From NCBI RefSeq assembly GCF_907163085.1, contig NZ_CAJQTX010000003.1, positions 1-64,000 of the forward strand: a DNA stretch of 64,000 nucleotides, written 5' to 3'. Of the stretch, positions 25,382 through 40,300 are shown one piece after another; the stretch's first letter is position 1; each line of letters opens with the position of its first letter. Under the pieces are notes generated by a model. The model worked only from the letters and a program-made list of their open reading frames with translations, searched no databases and was not told the DNA's origin. The translations under genes and the position numbers were made by a program. This DNA is from Candidatus Accumulibacter sp. ACC003. GTDB taxonomy: Bacteria; Pseudomonadota; Gammaproteobacteria; Burkholderiales; Rhodocyclaceae.

Positions 25382-28300
25382 ATGGATAGCAAAGCGCGTC
25401 CGGAAGCCTCACCACCGTCGCCTCGCCGGAGCAATACGGCGCCGAGAAACCCGCTGCGGACTCGCCGCGGCCTGGCCTGGTTGAGCGGTTTTCTGGCCAA
25501 GGCCTTCCGGCGACCGGCTGCAGAGCCGACCATGCCTGCCGAGCGCCTGCGCTTCGAGGCGCTCGAACCGCGCATTCTGCTCGACGGCGCGCCGAGCATC
25601 CCGGTCACCCAGATCGACGGCTCGATCGACGTCGCCGGCGAGACCGATCGCTACGGTTTCACGCTCAACGAAACGGTTCGCGTCGTCTTCGATTCGCTGA
25701 CCAACGACGCCAGCATGCGCTGGTCGCTCGCCGGGCCGCGTGGCGCGGTCGTCAGCGATCGCGGCTTCGACGCTTCGGATTCCTACGAGCGCGGCGGCGA
25801 CGTCGCGCTCGAACTGGCCGCGGGCGATTACACGCTCAGCGTCGATGCTGTCGCCGACAGCACCGGCACGTACAGCTTCCGACTGATCGACATCGCGCAG
25901 GCGCAGGAGCTGACGCTCGGCTCGACGGTCAGCGGCCAACTCGATCCGGCCAACGAAACCGACGCCTACCGCTTCAGCGTCGCCGCCGGTCAGCGCTTCT
26001 TCATCGACCGCTTGTCGAATAGCGGCGACATCTACTGGCGACTGCTCGATCCCTACGGCCGCACCGTCGTTGATCGCACGCAGATGGGCAATGATCTGGG
26101 CGAAGTGACACTGCCCGTGGACGGCAGCTACACGCTGCTCATCGAGGGCCGTGCCTACACCACCGGTAGCGCCAGCTACAGCTTCAACGTCGCCGTGGTC
26201 GACGACCCGCTGCCGCAGCCGATGGCCCTGGCGGCGCTGGTTGCCGGTCGCATCGCGCAGGCCGGCCAGCGGGCCATCCACAGTTTCACTCTGGCCGCCG
26301 ACACGCGCCTTGTTTTCGACTCGCTGACCGCCGACTACAACATGCTGTGGTCGCTCAGCGGACCGAATGGCACGGTCGTCGCCGATCGTCGTTTCCAGTA
26401 TTCGGACTCGTACGAGTTGGCCGGCAACAACGGCATTCTGTTGCGCGCCGGCGATTACACGCTGACCGTCGATGGCGAGGGCGATCGCGTCGGCGACTAT
26501 GCATTCCGCTTGCTCGACCTGGCCGCTGCACAGGCAATTGCGGTGAACACGACGATCAGCGGTACGCTGGCCGACGCCGGTGCCAACGGTGGCCCGCCGA
26601 GCAATGAACCGGCCACCGAGACACGGCTCTACAAGTTCTCGGCCGCTGTTGGTGAGCGTTTCTTCTTTGACAGTCAGGGGCTGTCCGGCGACAACTGCTC
26701 GCTGCGTATCTTCGATCCCAAGGGCGGCCTGATCTACGGGCCGCAGGCGTTCAGCAGCGACGTCGAGGTGTTCACCGCGGCTTACGACGGCGATTACGTG
26801 CTGGCGCTGGAAGGCCGCATCTACAACACCAACTCCAGCGGCTACCAGTTCAAACTGCAGCGCGTCGTCGACAGCAGCGCGCCGCTGCTGCTCGATTCAC
26901 GGGTCGACGGCAATCTCGATCATGCCGGTCAGCGGCAGGCCTACACCTTCACGCTGGCGGCGCCGGCGCCGCTGCTGTTCGACTCGCTGACCGACGACAA
27001 CAACTTCAACTGGAGCCTGTCCGGGCCGCGCGGCAGCGAGGTCGTCGGGCGCAGCTTCGTGTACTCGGACTCGGCCGAGTACAGTGGCAAGCCGCTGCTG
27101 GATCTACCCGCCGGGACCTATACGCTGAGCGTCGACGGCAATCTCGACAAGACGGGCGCTTACGCCTTCCGCCTGCTGAACGTGGCGACGGCGAGCAGCG
27201 TCGTTGTCTACGACAGCGACGTCAGCGGCACGCTCGCTCCGGGAGGCCTGACTCGCGTCTACAAGTTCACCGCCAGCGCTGGCGATCAGGTGGAGTTCGA
27301 CCGCATCGCGCTCAGTGGCGGCAGCCCGTACTGGCGGCTGCTCGACGAGACCGGTTTCCAGGTCTTCGCGCCCGAGCCTTTTGCCGACCGGGCGAGTACC
27401 AGTCTGCGCCTTGGCGGTACCTACTACCTGCTGCTCGAAGGTCGCAGCTGGGAAAGCGGCGACATCGATTACAGCTTCAAGATCGCCCTCCAGGGCAATG
27501 CGCCGGTCGCCGCGCTGACCGGAACGGCGATCACCCTGGGCGCCACCGTTGCCGGCACCGTCGCTGCCGTTGGCGAGGTCGACGATTACGTGTTCGACGT
27601 CGCCGGGCCAACGCAGCTCTACTTCGACAGCTTCGCGCCCAGCAACAGCGGCGAGTTCCACTGGTCGCTGCTCGGCCCGCGCGGTACCGAGATCGCCGAT
27701 CGCAGCACCTATTACTCGGAGTCCTACGAATTCGGCAACGGCAACCCGGTGATCGACGTGCCGCTCGCCGGGCGCTATCAGCTGCGCGTCTGGGCTAGCG
27801 GCAACACCACCGGCAATTACAGTTTCCGCGTCCTGAACCTGGCCGACGGCACGACGCTGACGCCCGGCACACCGGTCAGCGCGAGCCTGAATCCGGCCAA
27901 CGAAACCGACGTCTATCGCTTCACCGCCAACGCTGGCGACCGCGTCTTCTTCGACCGCCAGGCGTTCAGCCCGGCCTACTCGGGTTGGGTCAGCTGGCGC
28001 TTGCTCGACCCCTACGGCCGCCAGGTCTGGGGGCCGGCGAACTTCTACGACGACGTCGACGTCAGCACGCTCGAGTTTGCCGGCGTCTACACGCTGCTGA
28101 TCGAGGGGCGCGTCTGGACCAGCGATTCGATCGCCCGCTTCGACTACAGCTTCAACGTCCAGCCAGTCGTCGATGACCCAGAGAGCGCGCTGAGCATCGG
28201 CGACACGGTCGACGGCAACATCGCGCATACCGGTCAGCAGGACCGCTATACCTTCGCGCTGGCCGACGAGACCTTGCTCTATTTCGACAGCCTGAGCAAG

Positions 28301-31300
28301 GCCAACGTCGCGTGGACACTGCGCGGTCCCGACGGCTACCTCCTGAGTCGCAACCTGCAAAACTCTGATTCGTACGAACTGGGCCAGAGCAACCCGCTGC
28401 TGCGGCTGGCCGCCGGCGACTACACGCTGACCCTCGACGGCGTCGGCGATAGCAGCGGCGCTTACAGCTTCCGACTGGTGGATGTCGCCAAGGAGGCCGC
28501 CGCCTTGATCCCCGGAACGGCGGTCAGCGACAGCCTGAGCAGCGCCCGCGTCAGCGATTTCTACCGCTTCGACGTCGTCGCCGGTGAGCGCTACTACTTT
28601 GACCGGGTCAGCTACGGCGACTACTACAACACCACCTACCGCCTGATCGACCCGCAGGGCAAGCAGGTCTGGGGTGGCTACGTTTGGCCCGAAGACCAGG
28701 AGATGAGCGCCTTTGCGCTGTCCGGAACGTATTACCTGCTGGTCGAAGGCCGCGTCGGCAACAGCGCGCCGAGCAACGCCTACAGCTTCAACATGCACAG
28801 GGTCGTCGATATCAGCGCCAGCCTGACGCTGGGGCAGGCCGTCAGCGGCAGCTTCAGCGCGCCCGGCCAGCGCGCCAGCTATAGCTTCACGCTCAGCGAC
28901 GCGCGCCGGTTGCTCTTCGACGGCTTGACGCCGAACAACACCAATCCCGATATCTACTGGACGCTGAGCGGGCCACGCGGCGCCGAGATCAGCAATCGCC
29001 GCTTCTACGGCTCCGAATCGCACGAACTCGGCGCGACCAGTCCGCTGCTCGACCTGATCGCCGGCGACTACACGCTGACGCTCGACGCGCAGGGCGACCA
29101 GACCGGCGACTTCAGCTTCAGGCTGCTCGACGTCGCCGCCGCGACGGCATTCACCAGCAACAGCGTCGTCGCCGGCGAGCTTGATCCGGCCAATGAAACC
29201 GACGTCTATACCTTCAACGCCAGCGCCGGCACGCGCTACTACATCGACCGCCAGACGCTGAGTAGCGGCGCCGACCGCCTGACCTGGCGTCTGTTCGATC
29301 CCGACGGTCGGCAGCTCTTCGGCCCGACCAACCTCAACGACGTCGATATCTTCACGCTCGAGCAAAGCGGTGCCTACACGCTGATCGTCGAGGGCCGCAT
29401 CTGGCAGACGCAATACAGCGCGACAATCGATTACAGCTTCAAGCTGCTGGAGATTAGCGACGACGTCGTGGACATCGTTCCTGGCGTCAGCTACGGGATC
29501 GACCAATTCAGCAGCGAAGGTCAGGTCGGCGGCGCGCTGAATGTCAACGGCCTGCGCTACGCAGAGGTCGCCAATAATGGCGACCTCGACGCGACCGGGT
29601 CGCTGACTCTCGAAGCGTGGTTCAAGGTCGACGCCTATGCCGGTACCTGGCAGGCGCTGTTCTACAAGGGCAACGGCAACAGCAACCAGCGGACCTACAC
29701 GCTGTGGCTCAATTCGGCGGGTTACCTGCACCTGTCGACCGGCAACAACGCCAACAATTACGTCAACACCGCCGCTGGCAGCGTCGTCCTTGGTCAGTGG
29801 CAGCACGTCGCCGTGGTGCTCGACCGCGACAGTGCGGACGGCGTGATGAAGATCTACCTGGACGGCGTCGAGGCCGCCAGCGGCGCTCTTGCCAGGACTG
29901 CCGCGAGTTCGAATGCCAACCCCTTGCTGATCGGCAGCAACCTGGAAAATTACCCGGTGTTCCAGGGCGCGGTCGACGATGTCCGCCTGTGGAACGGTGT
30001 GCGCAGCGCCCAGCAGATCGCCGACAACAAGGACCGCACGCTGCTCGGCGATGAGGCCGGCCTGTTGATGTACCTGAAGGCTGACGAAACCAGCGGCACG
30101 ACTCTCGCCGACGGCAGCGGCCGCGGCAATACCGGGCAGATCGTCCATCCCTGGGCGAGCACCCCCGGCGTCGTCGCCGGTCGCATCGATTTCGGGCAGC
30201 AGGACTACTACCGCTTCACGCTCACTGAAAGTACGCGGCTGTATTTCGACTCGCTGACCGACAACAACCAGCTCCGCTGGACCTTGAGCGGGCCGCGCGG
30301 CACGCTGCTTGCCGATCGCTCGTTCCAGAACAGCGATTCGCAGAACGGCTTGAGCGTCGTCGACCTGGTCGCCGGCGACTATACGCTGCGTATCGACGGC
30401 GTTGGCGACGCCACCGGCGATTATGGCTTCCGTCTGCTCGACCTCGCCGGCGCCGAGACGCTGCCTCGCGACACCCCGGTCACTGGCCTGTTGACGCCGG
30501 CCAACCAGACCGACGTCTACCAGTTCAGCGCCAATGCCGGCGAGCGGCTGTACTTCGACGTCACCGCGAGCAGCGGCGGTTCGCCTTTCTGGCGCCTGCT
30601 CGACCCCTGGGGCCGCACGCTCTGGGGCCCCAACTACATGCCCAACGACGACGTGCAGTTGCAGACCTTGCCGTTTGCCGGGGTGTACACGCTGCTGATC
30701 GAGGGCCGCCGCGACGCCGGCGCTGGCAGTTCCAGCTATGGCTTGCGCGTCGCTACGGTGGTCGACCAGACGCTGGCGATCGTGCCCGGCGTCGCCTCGG
30801 GAATGGCGGCGAACTGGCTTGATGGCCAGCTGGCAGGTGGCATTGAACTCAACGGTTTCCAGTACCTGGAAGTAGCCAACAGCAGCAGCATCGACCTCAC
30901 CGGTAGCCTGACGCTCGAGGCCTGGATAAAGCTCGACCACGCCACCAACACCTGGCAGCCGATCTTCTACAAGGGCGACGCCAGCAGCGACTGGCGACAG
31001 AGAAGCTACGCCATGTGGTTGAACAGCGATGGCTCGCTGCTCTTCGGCTCCGATACGCGCTACTCCAGCACCGCTGCCGGCCTGGTCCAGGCCGGCGTCT
31101 GGACGCACGTCGCCGGGACCATCGACCGCGCCACCGGCAGTCTGCGAATTTACGTCAACGGCGAGCAGGCGGCTGGCCGCGACGACATCGGCAGCACGCC
31201 TTCGACGGCCTACGAGCAGCCGCTGCTGCTCGGCGGCGGGCTTTACGAGTCCGCCGACAGCAACGTCTTTGCCGGCGCGCTGGACGAGGTACGAATCTGG

Positions 31301-34300
31301 AATGGCGCGCGTAGCCAGGCGCAGATCCAGGCCGCCAAGGATGCGCCGCTGAGCGGCGCCGAGGCCGGCCTGGTACTCTATCTGAAGGCCGACGAGGGCA
31401 GCGGCGAGACACTCGGCGACCTCTCTGGCGACGGCAATCCGGGGCTGCTCAGGGCGCTCGCCGACGGCATCGTGCTGGGTCGCGTCGAGCAGCCGGGGCA
31501 GGCAGTGAACCACAGCTTCAGCCTGGCGGCGCCGACGCTGCTGTACTTCGATTCGCTGACCAACGCCTCGACGATGCGCTGGTCGCTGGCCGGCCCGAAT
31601 GGCCAGCTGGTCGGCAACCGCGCGTTCAGCCAGAGCGATTCGCACGATGGCTCGTCGTTCTTCAATCTCGCCGCCGGCGACTACACGCTGACCGTAGACC
31701 CGCTCGACGAGACCACCGGGTCCTTCGCTTTCCGCCTGCTCGACCTCAGCGATGCCGAGGTCCTGACGCCGGGAACGATCGTCGTCGGTGGCCTCTACCC
31801 GGCGCGGCGCACCGACGCCTATCGCTTCGAAGTGAGCGTTGCCGATCAGCGCTGGTTCTTCGACGCCATCGCCCGCAGCGGAGCCGACGCCTACTGGCGA
31901 CTGCTCGACCCGTGGGGCGCCACGGTCTTCGGCCCGAGCGCGGTCAACAACCCGAACAGCAACGACGTCGAGACGACGCTACCTTTCGTTGGCACCTATA
32001 CGCTGCTGATCGAGGGACGCAACCACTGGGGCGGCAGCAGTTCGTCGTACACGCTCAAGGTGCAGCCGGCCAACGACGGCGCCAGCGCGCTCGTGCTCGA
32101 TTCCGATGTCGTCGGCAGTATCGCCAACGCCGGCCAGCGGCAGGCCCATACCTTCAGCCTGAGCAGCGACAAGGTCGTCTATTTTGATTCGCGGACCGAC
32201 GACGCCAGCCTCAACTGGTCGCTGAGCGGACCGCGCGGCAACGTCGTCGCCGGCCGGGCGTTCAACAAGTCCGACTCGGCCGATCTCGGCGGTAGCCCGC
32301 TTCTCGATCTGATCGCCGGCGATTACACGCTGGTCGTCGACGGCGTCGGTGACGCCACCGGCGCTTTCGCCTTCCGGCTGCTCGACCTCTCGGCGGCCAG
32401 CGCCATCGCCCTTGGCACCGACGTCAGCGGCAGCCTGCAACCGGGCAACCAGACAGATGTCTTCAGCTTCGTCGCCAAGGCCCGCGACCGTCTGGCTTTC
32501 GAGATGCTCAGCGAGAGCAGCAACAGCGCCTACTGGCGTCTGCTCGACCCGTATTCGGGGCTCATTTTCGGGCCCAGCAACTTTGCCGACGCCGGCACGC
32601 TGACGATGCCCTTCAGCGGCACCTACTACCTGCTGCTCGAAGGGCGCGTCAGCGAGAGCAAGGTCTTTGATTACAGTTTCAGGATCGCCGACACCGCGCT
32701 GCCGGATACCGGCGCTCACAGCAGTCAGGATTTTGACCTTGCCGGCCTACCGTGGGGTGCCGCCAGCTTCAGTAACTCGGTGCCGGTGGTGCTCCCCGGC
32801 GGGCAGTCGGGCAACTTCCTGCGCTTGCTGCCGGGCAGCGTCACCGGTTACAACACGATTGGCTTCACCAACGCCGGCATCGGCGTCATCCCGGCGACGG
32901 TGACTGTCGATTTCGACTTCCGGATCGGCAAGGTCAGCAATCAGGGCGACGGCATCGGCTTCGCCTGGTTGAACGCGGACACCTGGGGCAACAGCGGTCC
33001 GGCACCGCAGTTTGGCGAAGAGGTCAACCTGGCCGGCAGCTTCGGCGTCGGCCTCGACCCGGTGAACAACGGCGAGGTCAGCGACAACCACGTCTCGCTG
33101 CATTTCGACGGCAGCAAGTACGCCGAGTTCGCCGTCTCCGGCTTCCGCCTCGACAGCGGCGATTTCCAGCACGCGCGTGTCGTCATCACCGCGGTCACCG
33201 GCGGCAGCAGGGTTTCCGTTTACCTGACGCCCAATGGCGGCAACGAGCTGGCGGTGGTCGAGGACTATTTCATCAGCGGCATGCAGGCCTACGACGGCCG
33301 CATGGCCTTTGGCGCACGCAACGGCGGCTGGCGCGCCGACAACGATCTCGACAACATCCATGTCGCCGTCGTTGCCGGTACCGCCGAGGACCTGCCGCTC
33401 CGGACGCTGGGCAGCGCACCGGTCAGCGGCACGCTGTCGGCCAGCGGCGAGGTCGATCGCTACCGTTTCAGCGTCGCCGGCACGACGCGCAGCTACTTTG
33501 ACTCGCTGACCAACAACAGTAATCTGCGCTGGAGTTTGAGCGGGCCGCGCGGCACGCTCGTTGCCGGCCGCAGCTTCACCGCGTCGGATGCCTACCAGGG
33601 CCTGTCGCTGATCGATCTGGCGGCCGGCGACTATGTGCTGTCGGTTTTCGGCAGCACCGGCGCCTACAGCTTCAAGCTGATCGACATGGATCAGGGCGAA
33701 ATACTGACGCCGGATACCGACACCAGCGGCACGCTCAGCCCCGGCAACGAGACCGACATCTACCGCTTCGATGCGCTCGCCGGCGAGCGTTTCTATTTCG
33801 ATCGCGTCAGCTTCAGCGGCGGCTACTACACCGACTGGCGCTTGATCGATCCCTTCGGCCGGCCGTTGTGGGGGCCGACGCACATGTACGCCAACGACGT
33901 CGACCTGACGACGCTGCCGTACTCGGGGACCTACTATCTGCTGCTCGAGGGGCGCTATCACGAGGATACGGCGTCGAACTACACGATCAACGCGCGTCGC
34001 ATCGCCAATAGCGTCAGCACGCCGATCGTCGTCGGCGACCGTGTCGACGCCGAGCTGAGCAAGCCGGGCGAGGTCGACAGCTTCAGCTTCGAGATCGCTG
34101 GCGGTGAGTCACGCCGCGTCTACTTCGACGTCCTGACCAACACCAGCCAACTCAGCTGGACCCTGAGCGGGCCGCGCGGCACGGTGGTATCGAACCGCTC
34201 GTTCGCCGCCACCGACGGCGCCAACGGGCGCTCGATCATGGATCTCGCGCCGGGCAGCTACACGCTGATCATCGACGGCAGCGGCGATACTACCGGCGCC

Positions 34301-37300
34301 TACGCCTTCCGTCTGCTCGATCTGGCGGCGGGGATGCAGATCGTCCCCGGCACGCCGCTGCTCGACCGAACGCTGACGCCCGGCAACGAGACCGACGTCT
34401 ACTGGTTCGACGCGCTCGCCGGCGAGCGCTTCTACTTCGATCGCGTCAGCTTCAGCGGCGGTTATTACACCGACTGGCAGTTGCTCGACCCCGCCGGCAA
34501 CACCCTGTGGGGCCCCACCCACATGTACTACAACGACGTCGACGTGACGACGCTGCCGCGCAGCGGCCGCTACACCCTGCTGGTCGAAGGCCGCTACCAC
34601 GAGGACGCGGCGACGTCGACCTACACCATCAACGTCCAGCCGGTGATCGATCACGTCACGCCGATGACGCTCGACAGCGAGGTCGCCGGTTCGATCGACA
34701 GCGTCGGTCAGCGCGGCCTGCATACCTTCACGCTCACCGAGGCCAGGCAGGTCTACGTCGACGTCCTGACCAACAACACCAACTTTTCGTGGACTCTCAG
34801 CGGCCCGCGTGGCGTCGAGGTGTCGAACCGCTCCTTCGGCGCCACCGACGGCGTGCATGGCCTGTCGCTGTTGAACCTGCTGCCGGGCGACTACACGCTG
34901 ACCATCGACGGCAGCGGTGAAACCACCGGCGCCTACGCCCTGCGCCTGCTCGACCTCGCCGCAGGACAGCTGATCACGCCGGGTACGCCGGTCAGCAGCC
35001 AGCTCAACCCGGCCAATTCGACCAATATCTACCGCTTCAATGCCGCCGCTGGCGACCGCTTCTACTTCGACCGCGTCAGCTTCAGCGGCGCCTACTATAC
35101 CGAGTGGCGTTTGCTCGACCCCTGGGGCAACACGGTCTGGGGGCCGACGCACTTCTACTACAACGACGTCGACGTCACGACGCTCGAATTCGACGGTTTG
35201 TACACCCTGCTCGTCGAGGGCCGCTACCACGAGAGCGGCACGTCGAACTACACGCTCAACGTCTCGCCATCGCCGATCGCGCAGAAGATCATCATCTCGG
35301 GTCTTGGCAGCGAGCCGGGTCCGGACCTCCAGGTCGAGAATCTGGCACTGACGCCGGTCGGCGGCGGCCTCACCGCCGGCGGCCAGGTGCTGGTCAGTTG
35401 GCAAGTGAGCAACAGCGGCACGCTGCCCGCCGATGCGCCGTGGAAGGATCGCCTCCTGGTGCGCAACATGGATCGTGGTGGCGAGCTGGTGGTCAATGTG
35501 CTGGTCGATTACAGCGACCTCGGCGCTGCCGCTGCCGTTCCGCTGGCCGTCGGCGCCAGTCGTTCGCGGCAGGTGACGGTCAGCCTGCCGCCCGGCAACA
35601 GCGGTGCCGGCAATCTGCGTTTCGAAGTCGCTGCCGACGTCACCAACGTCGTCGCCGAACCCGGCATCGGCGAGCTGAACAATGGCGCCAGCCTGACCGC
35701 GCTGGCCGCGTCTACGCCGTATCCCGACCTGCAGGTCGATAGCCTCGCGGTGGCGCCGAGCAGCGGCTGGGCGGCGGGCAGCAGCGTCACCGTCAGCTGG
35801 CGGGTGAACAACAGCGGCAGCGTCGGCGTCAACGACGCCTGGAACGACCGCATCCGGGTGCGCAATCTGAGCACCGGTGCGATCTTGCTCAACACCAGCA
35901 GCCGCTATCTGCCGGCGGTCGATGGCGCGCTCGCCGCCGGCGCTGCGATCGAGCGCCGCTTCACTTTCAGCTGGCCGGCCGGCGCTGGCGGCAGCGGCCA
36001 GTTCGAATTCCTGGTCAGCACCGACGACGATGGCGAGCTATTCGAGAGCAACTCCAGCGACACCGCGGAAACCAACAACGCGGCGCTGCTGGTCGTCGCC
36101 TCGGCGCCCGACCTGCTGGTCGAGAGGCTGCGCGTCGAAGCGCCCACGGTAAGCGCTGGCGATGCCCTCACCGTCTTCTGGGATGACCGCAACGACGGTC
36201 TGATCGCCACGCCGGCGAGCTGGCACGACCGGCTGATTGTGCGCAACCTGAGCAGCAACGAAACGCTGCTCGACGTCGGTCTGCCCTACAACATCACGCT
36301 GATCGGCAACGGCGCGCTGGCCGCCGGCGCCAGCGTCGCGCGTTCGTACACCTTCCAGTTGCCCGAGGGCCTGCGCGGCAGCGGCCAGATCGAGATCGAG
36401 CTGCGTGTCGACGAGAACGCCGCCGGTCAGGGCAGCCTGGTCGAATATACCGCCGCTGGCGGCAGCGGTGAGAGCAACAACAGCGCCCGCCTGGCGTTCA
36501 CCGCGGCGGCCAGACCGTACGCCGACGTAGCGGTGAGCAGCTTGCGCGCACCCGCCAGCGGCCGCGGCGGCGAGACCATCAGTGTCGAGTGGGCGGTGCT
36601 CAACCAGGGGTCGATCGCCAGCGGCGCGCAGTGGAGCGACCGCATCGTTCTCAGCGCTGACGACGTGATCGGCAACGCCGATGACCTGACGCTGGCCAGC
36701 GTCGGCCACTACGGCGTGCTGGCGCCCGGCGCCGCGTATCAGCAGAGCCGGCAGCTGCTCGTTCCCGAGCGTCTGGACGGCACTTTCCGCGTCGCGGTCG
36801 TCGTCGACGCGCTCGGCGAGCTCAGCGAACCCGACACGCGCGCCAACAACACCGCGACGGCGACGATCGACTTGTCGACGCCGCACGCCGACCTGCAGGT
36901 CGAAGTCGTCGCGGCGCCGGCCAGTGCGCGTAGCGGCGAAGCGACGCCAGTCAGCTGGCGCGTGCGCAACGCCGGCGATCGGCCGACCGACGTGACGCAA
37001 TGGAAAGACAGCATCTACCTGTCGAGCGACGCCGTTCTTGACTCTGGCGACGCGCTGCTGGCGCAGATCCTGCACAGCGGCGGGCTGGCAGTTGGCGAGA
37101 GCTACAGCGGCCTGAGCAATGTCTTCCTGCCCTTCGGCGTCATCGGCGACTACCGCATCCTGGTCAAAACAGACGCCGCCAGCCAGGTCTTCGAGAGCAT
37201 TTTCGACGCCAACAACGTCACCGCCAGCCAGGCAGCGGTCCTGGTATTGGCGCCGACGCTGGCCGATCTCGCCGTCAGCGAGATCATCGTGCCAGGTGCG

Positions 37301-40300
37301 GGCGCGCCGGGTCAGACGCGGACCGTCGCGTGGACCGTCGTCAACAGCGGCAGCGGTGCTGCGCGTGGCAGCTGGAGCGACCGCGTTTACCTCAGCGCCG
37401 ACGGCAGTCTCGGCGGCGCGCAACTGCTGGCGACCGTGGCGCACAGCAGCGAGCTGGCGGCGCTGGCCAGCTACACGAACAGCGCCGAGATCACGCTGCC
37501 CGACGTCGCCGACGGCGATTATTACATCGTCGTCAGCAGCGACGTCGGCGATAGCGTTTTCGAAGGCGACCAGGAGGGCAACAACAGTAGCGTCGCAACG
37601 GCGACGCTGCGCGTCGTCCATCCCGATCTGCAGCCGCTGTCGGTCAGCGCGCCGGCCGGTGCGCTGTCCAGCGAGGCGATCATCGTTTCGTGGAAAATGG
37701 GCAACGCCGGCAGCAGCGACGCGCTCGGCGCGTGGACCGATCGCGTCTACCTGTCGCGCGACGCGACGCTCGGCGTCGATGACACGCTGCTCGGCGAACT
37801 GGCGCACAGCGGGCCGCTCGTCGCCGGCGCCAGCTACGACGCGCAACTGCAGGTGAAGCTGCCACTGGCAGCCAGCGGCGACTACTTCCTGCTGGTCTAT
37901 GGCGACGCGCTCGGGCAGGTGCACGAGGTTGGCGCCGAGGACAACAACGTCGGCGCGACGCCGTTTACCGCTAACCTGGCGCCCTACGCCAACCTCGTCG
38001 TCAGCGCCGTCAGCGCCGACGCCAGCGTGCCCTATGCGCCGGCACCCGAGGTGGTCGTCGGCGACCCGGCGCAGATCACCGTCAGCTGGACCGTCGGCAA
38101 CGACGGCACCGGCGTCGGCCAGACGACGCAGTGGACCGACACCCTGCTGGTGTCCACCGACAGCATCGTCGGCAACGGCGACGACCGCGTCGTCGCCAGC
38201 TACGAGCACGTCGGCGCGCTCGCCGTCGGCGACAGCTACACGCGCTCCGAAACCTTCCTGTTGCCGGCGTACTTGCAGGGGCGCTATCACTTCTTCGTGC
38301 GCAGCGACGCCGCCAACACGGTCTTCGAGAACGGCCTCAAGACCGACAATGCCGGCGAGCCGGCGCGCCTCTTCGACGTCATGCGCATACCAAACGCCGA
38401 CCTGGTCGTCAGCCAGGCGAGTGTGCCGGCGACTGCGCGTTCGGGTCGCGCTGTCGAGGTTTCGTGGCAGGTCAGCAACGTCGGCATCGGCCCGACCGAC
38501 ATCCCGGGCTGGAACGACGAGCTGGTCCTCACTTCGGATGCGGCCGGCACGCAGGTCGTCGCCGTGCTCGGTGTGTTCACGCACCTCGGCGTGCTCGCCG
38601 CCGGTGACAGCTACAGCCGCACCCAGGAAGTGACGATCCCCAACGGGCTGTCGGGCAAGTACTACGTGCGCGTGCGCAGCTCGGGTCCCTTCGAGTTTGT
38701 GTACACCGACAACAACAGCCGCGTTGCCGGGCCGCTTGAAGTCGCACTGTCGGACTCGCCGGACCTGCAGGTGACCGACATCGAGACGCCGGCGACAGCG
38801 TCCGAAGGCGACACCATCGACGTTCGCTGGACGGTCAGCAACCAGGGGCTGGCCAGGGCCGAAGGCGCGTGGACCGACGTCGTCTCGATGCGCAAGGTCG
38901 GCCAGCCCAACGACCCCGGGATCTTCCTCGGCAGCTTCACCTACGATGCCGGCGGCCTCGAAGCCGGTATTTCCTACACGCGCACCGAGCGCTTCCGCCT
39001 GCCAGCGCGCACCGAGGGCGTCTATCAGCTGCTGGTGCTGACCAATTCCAGCCGGCAGGTGTACGAGTACGGCGCCGCCGCCGCCAACAACAGCGCCGCC
39101 GACGACCAGGTACTGCAGGTCGCGCTGCTGCCGCGCTCCGACCTGCAGGTGGCCAACGTCGTCGCACCGGCGCGCGCCTCGGCCGGCGCGACGGTATCGC
39201 TACGCTTCTCGATCATCAACCAGGGTAGTGTGCCGACGACGACGCCGCGCTGGCAGGATCGCGTCTACCTGTCGCTCGATAACAAGCTCAGCGGCGACGA
39301 CCTGCTGATCGGCTCTTACGACAATGGTGCGGCGCTCAATCCCGGCGAGCAGTACGCGACCGAAAGCGGCAGCGTGCAGATCCCGATCCGTTTCCGCGGC
39401 GACGTTTTCCTGATCGTCCAGGCTGACGGCAGTGGCTCGGTCGACGAGTACCCCAACGACGCCAACAATATTGCCGCCGTGCCGCTGTTCGTCGAACCGT
39501 ACCCGCTCGCCGACCTCGTTGCCGGCGGCGTCGTCGCGCCGGCGCAGGCCGTCGAAGGCGCCAACATCGAGGTCCGCTACAGCGTCGCCAACCGCGGCAG
39601 CGGCACCACCGCCGGCGAAAACTGGACCGACACCATCTGGCTGTCGCGCGACAAGACGCGGCCCAACGCCAGCGGCAACAGCGCCATCCTGCTCGGCGCG
39701 CTGCAGCACCAGGGCGCGCTGGCGGTCGGTGGCAGCTACGACGTCGTCACGCAGGTCGCCCTGCCGGCGCACGTCGTCTCGGGAACCTACTACATCACCG
39801 TCTGGAGCGACTCCTACGACGTCATCCTCGAGGACACGCTGGCCAGCAACCTCAACCCCGACGACATCAACGAGCTCGACAACAACAACTACAAGGCGCG
39901 CGCGATCGACGTCATCGGCGGTTTTGCGCCGCCGCCGCCGGACCTGCGGATCAGCGCTCTCGCCGCGTCGCCGCAAGCCTCGACCGGCGCGCCGCTGAAC
40001 GTCACCTGGAGTGTCGTCAACGCCGGCGCCGGTGAAGCCGCCGGCAGCTGGAACGACGTCTTCTGGCTGTCCGACCAGCCGACGCTCAACGCGCCCGGCG
40101 CCAGGCAGTGGTATCTCGGCGCGGTGACGCACGACGGCGGTGCGGCGCCGGGCGCCAGCTATACGCAGAGCAGCAGCTTTGCGCTAAACCCGGCAGCCGC
40201 CGGCCAGTACCTGATCGCCTATACCGATTACAACGTCTACAAGGGAAAGCCCTACGACGTTGTCGAGACCGACGAAGAGAACAACACCCGCGTCCAGGAC

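Noticed and set aside
27104-31645. Very long minus-strand open frame of about 1,500 codons inside the giant gene
   Set aside because: It mirrors the codon bias of the plus-strand gene in GC-rich repetitive DNA; the translation is low-complexity with no recognisable domain, and many similar shadows occur along 25-62 kb.
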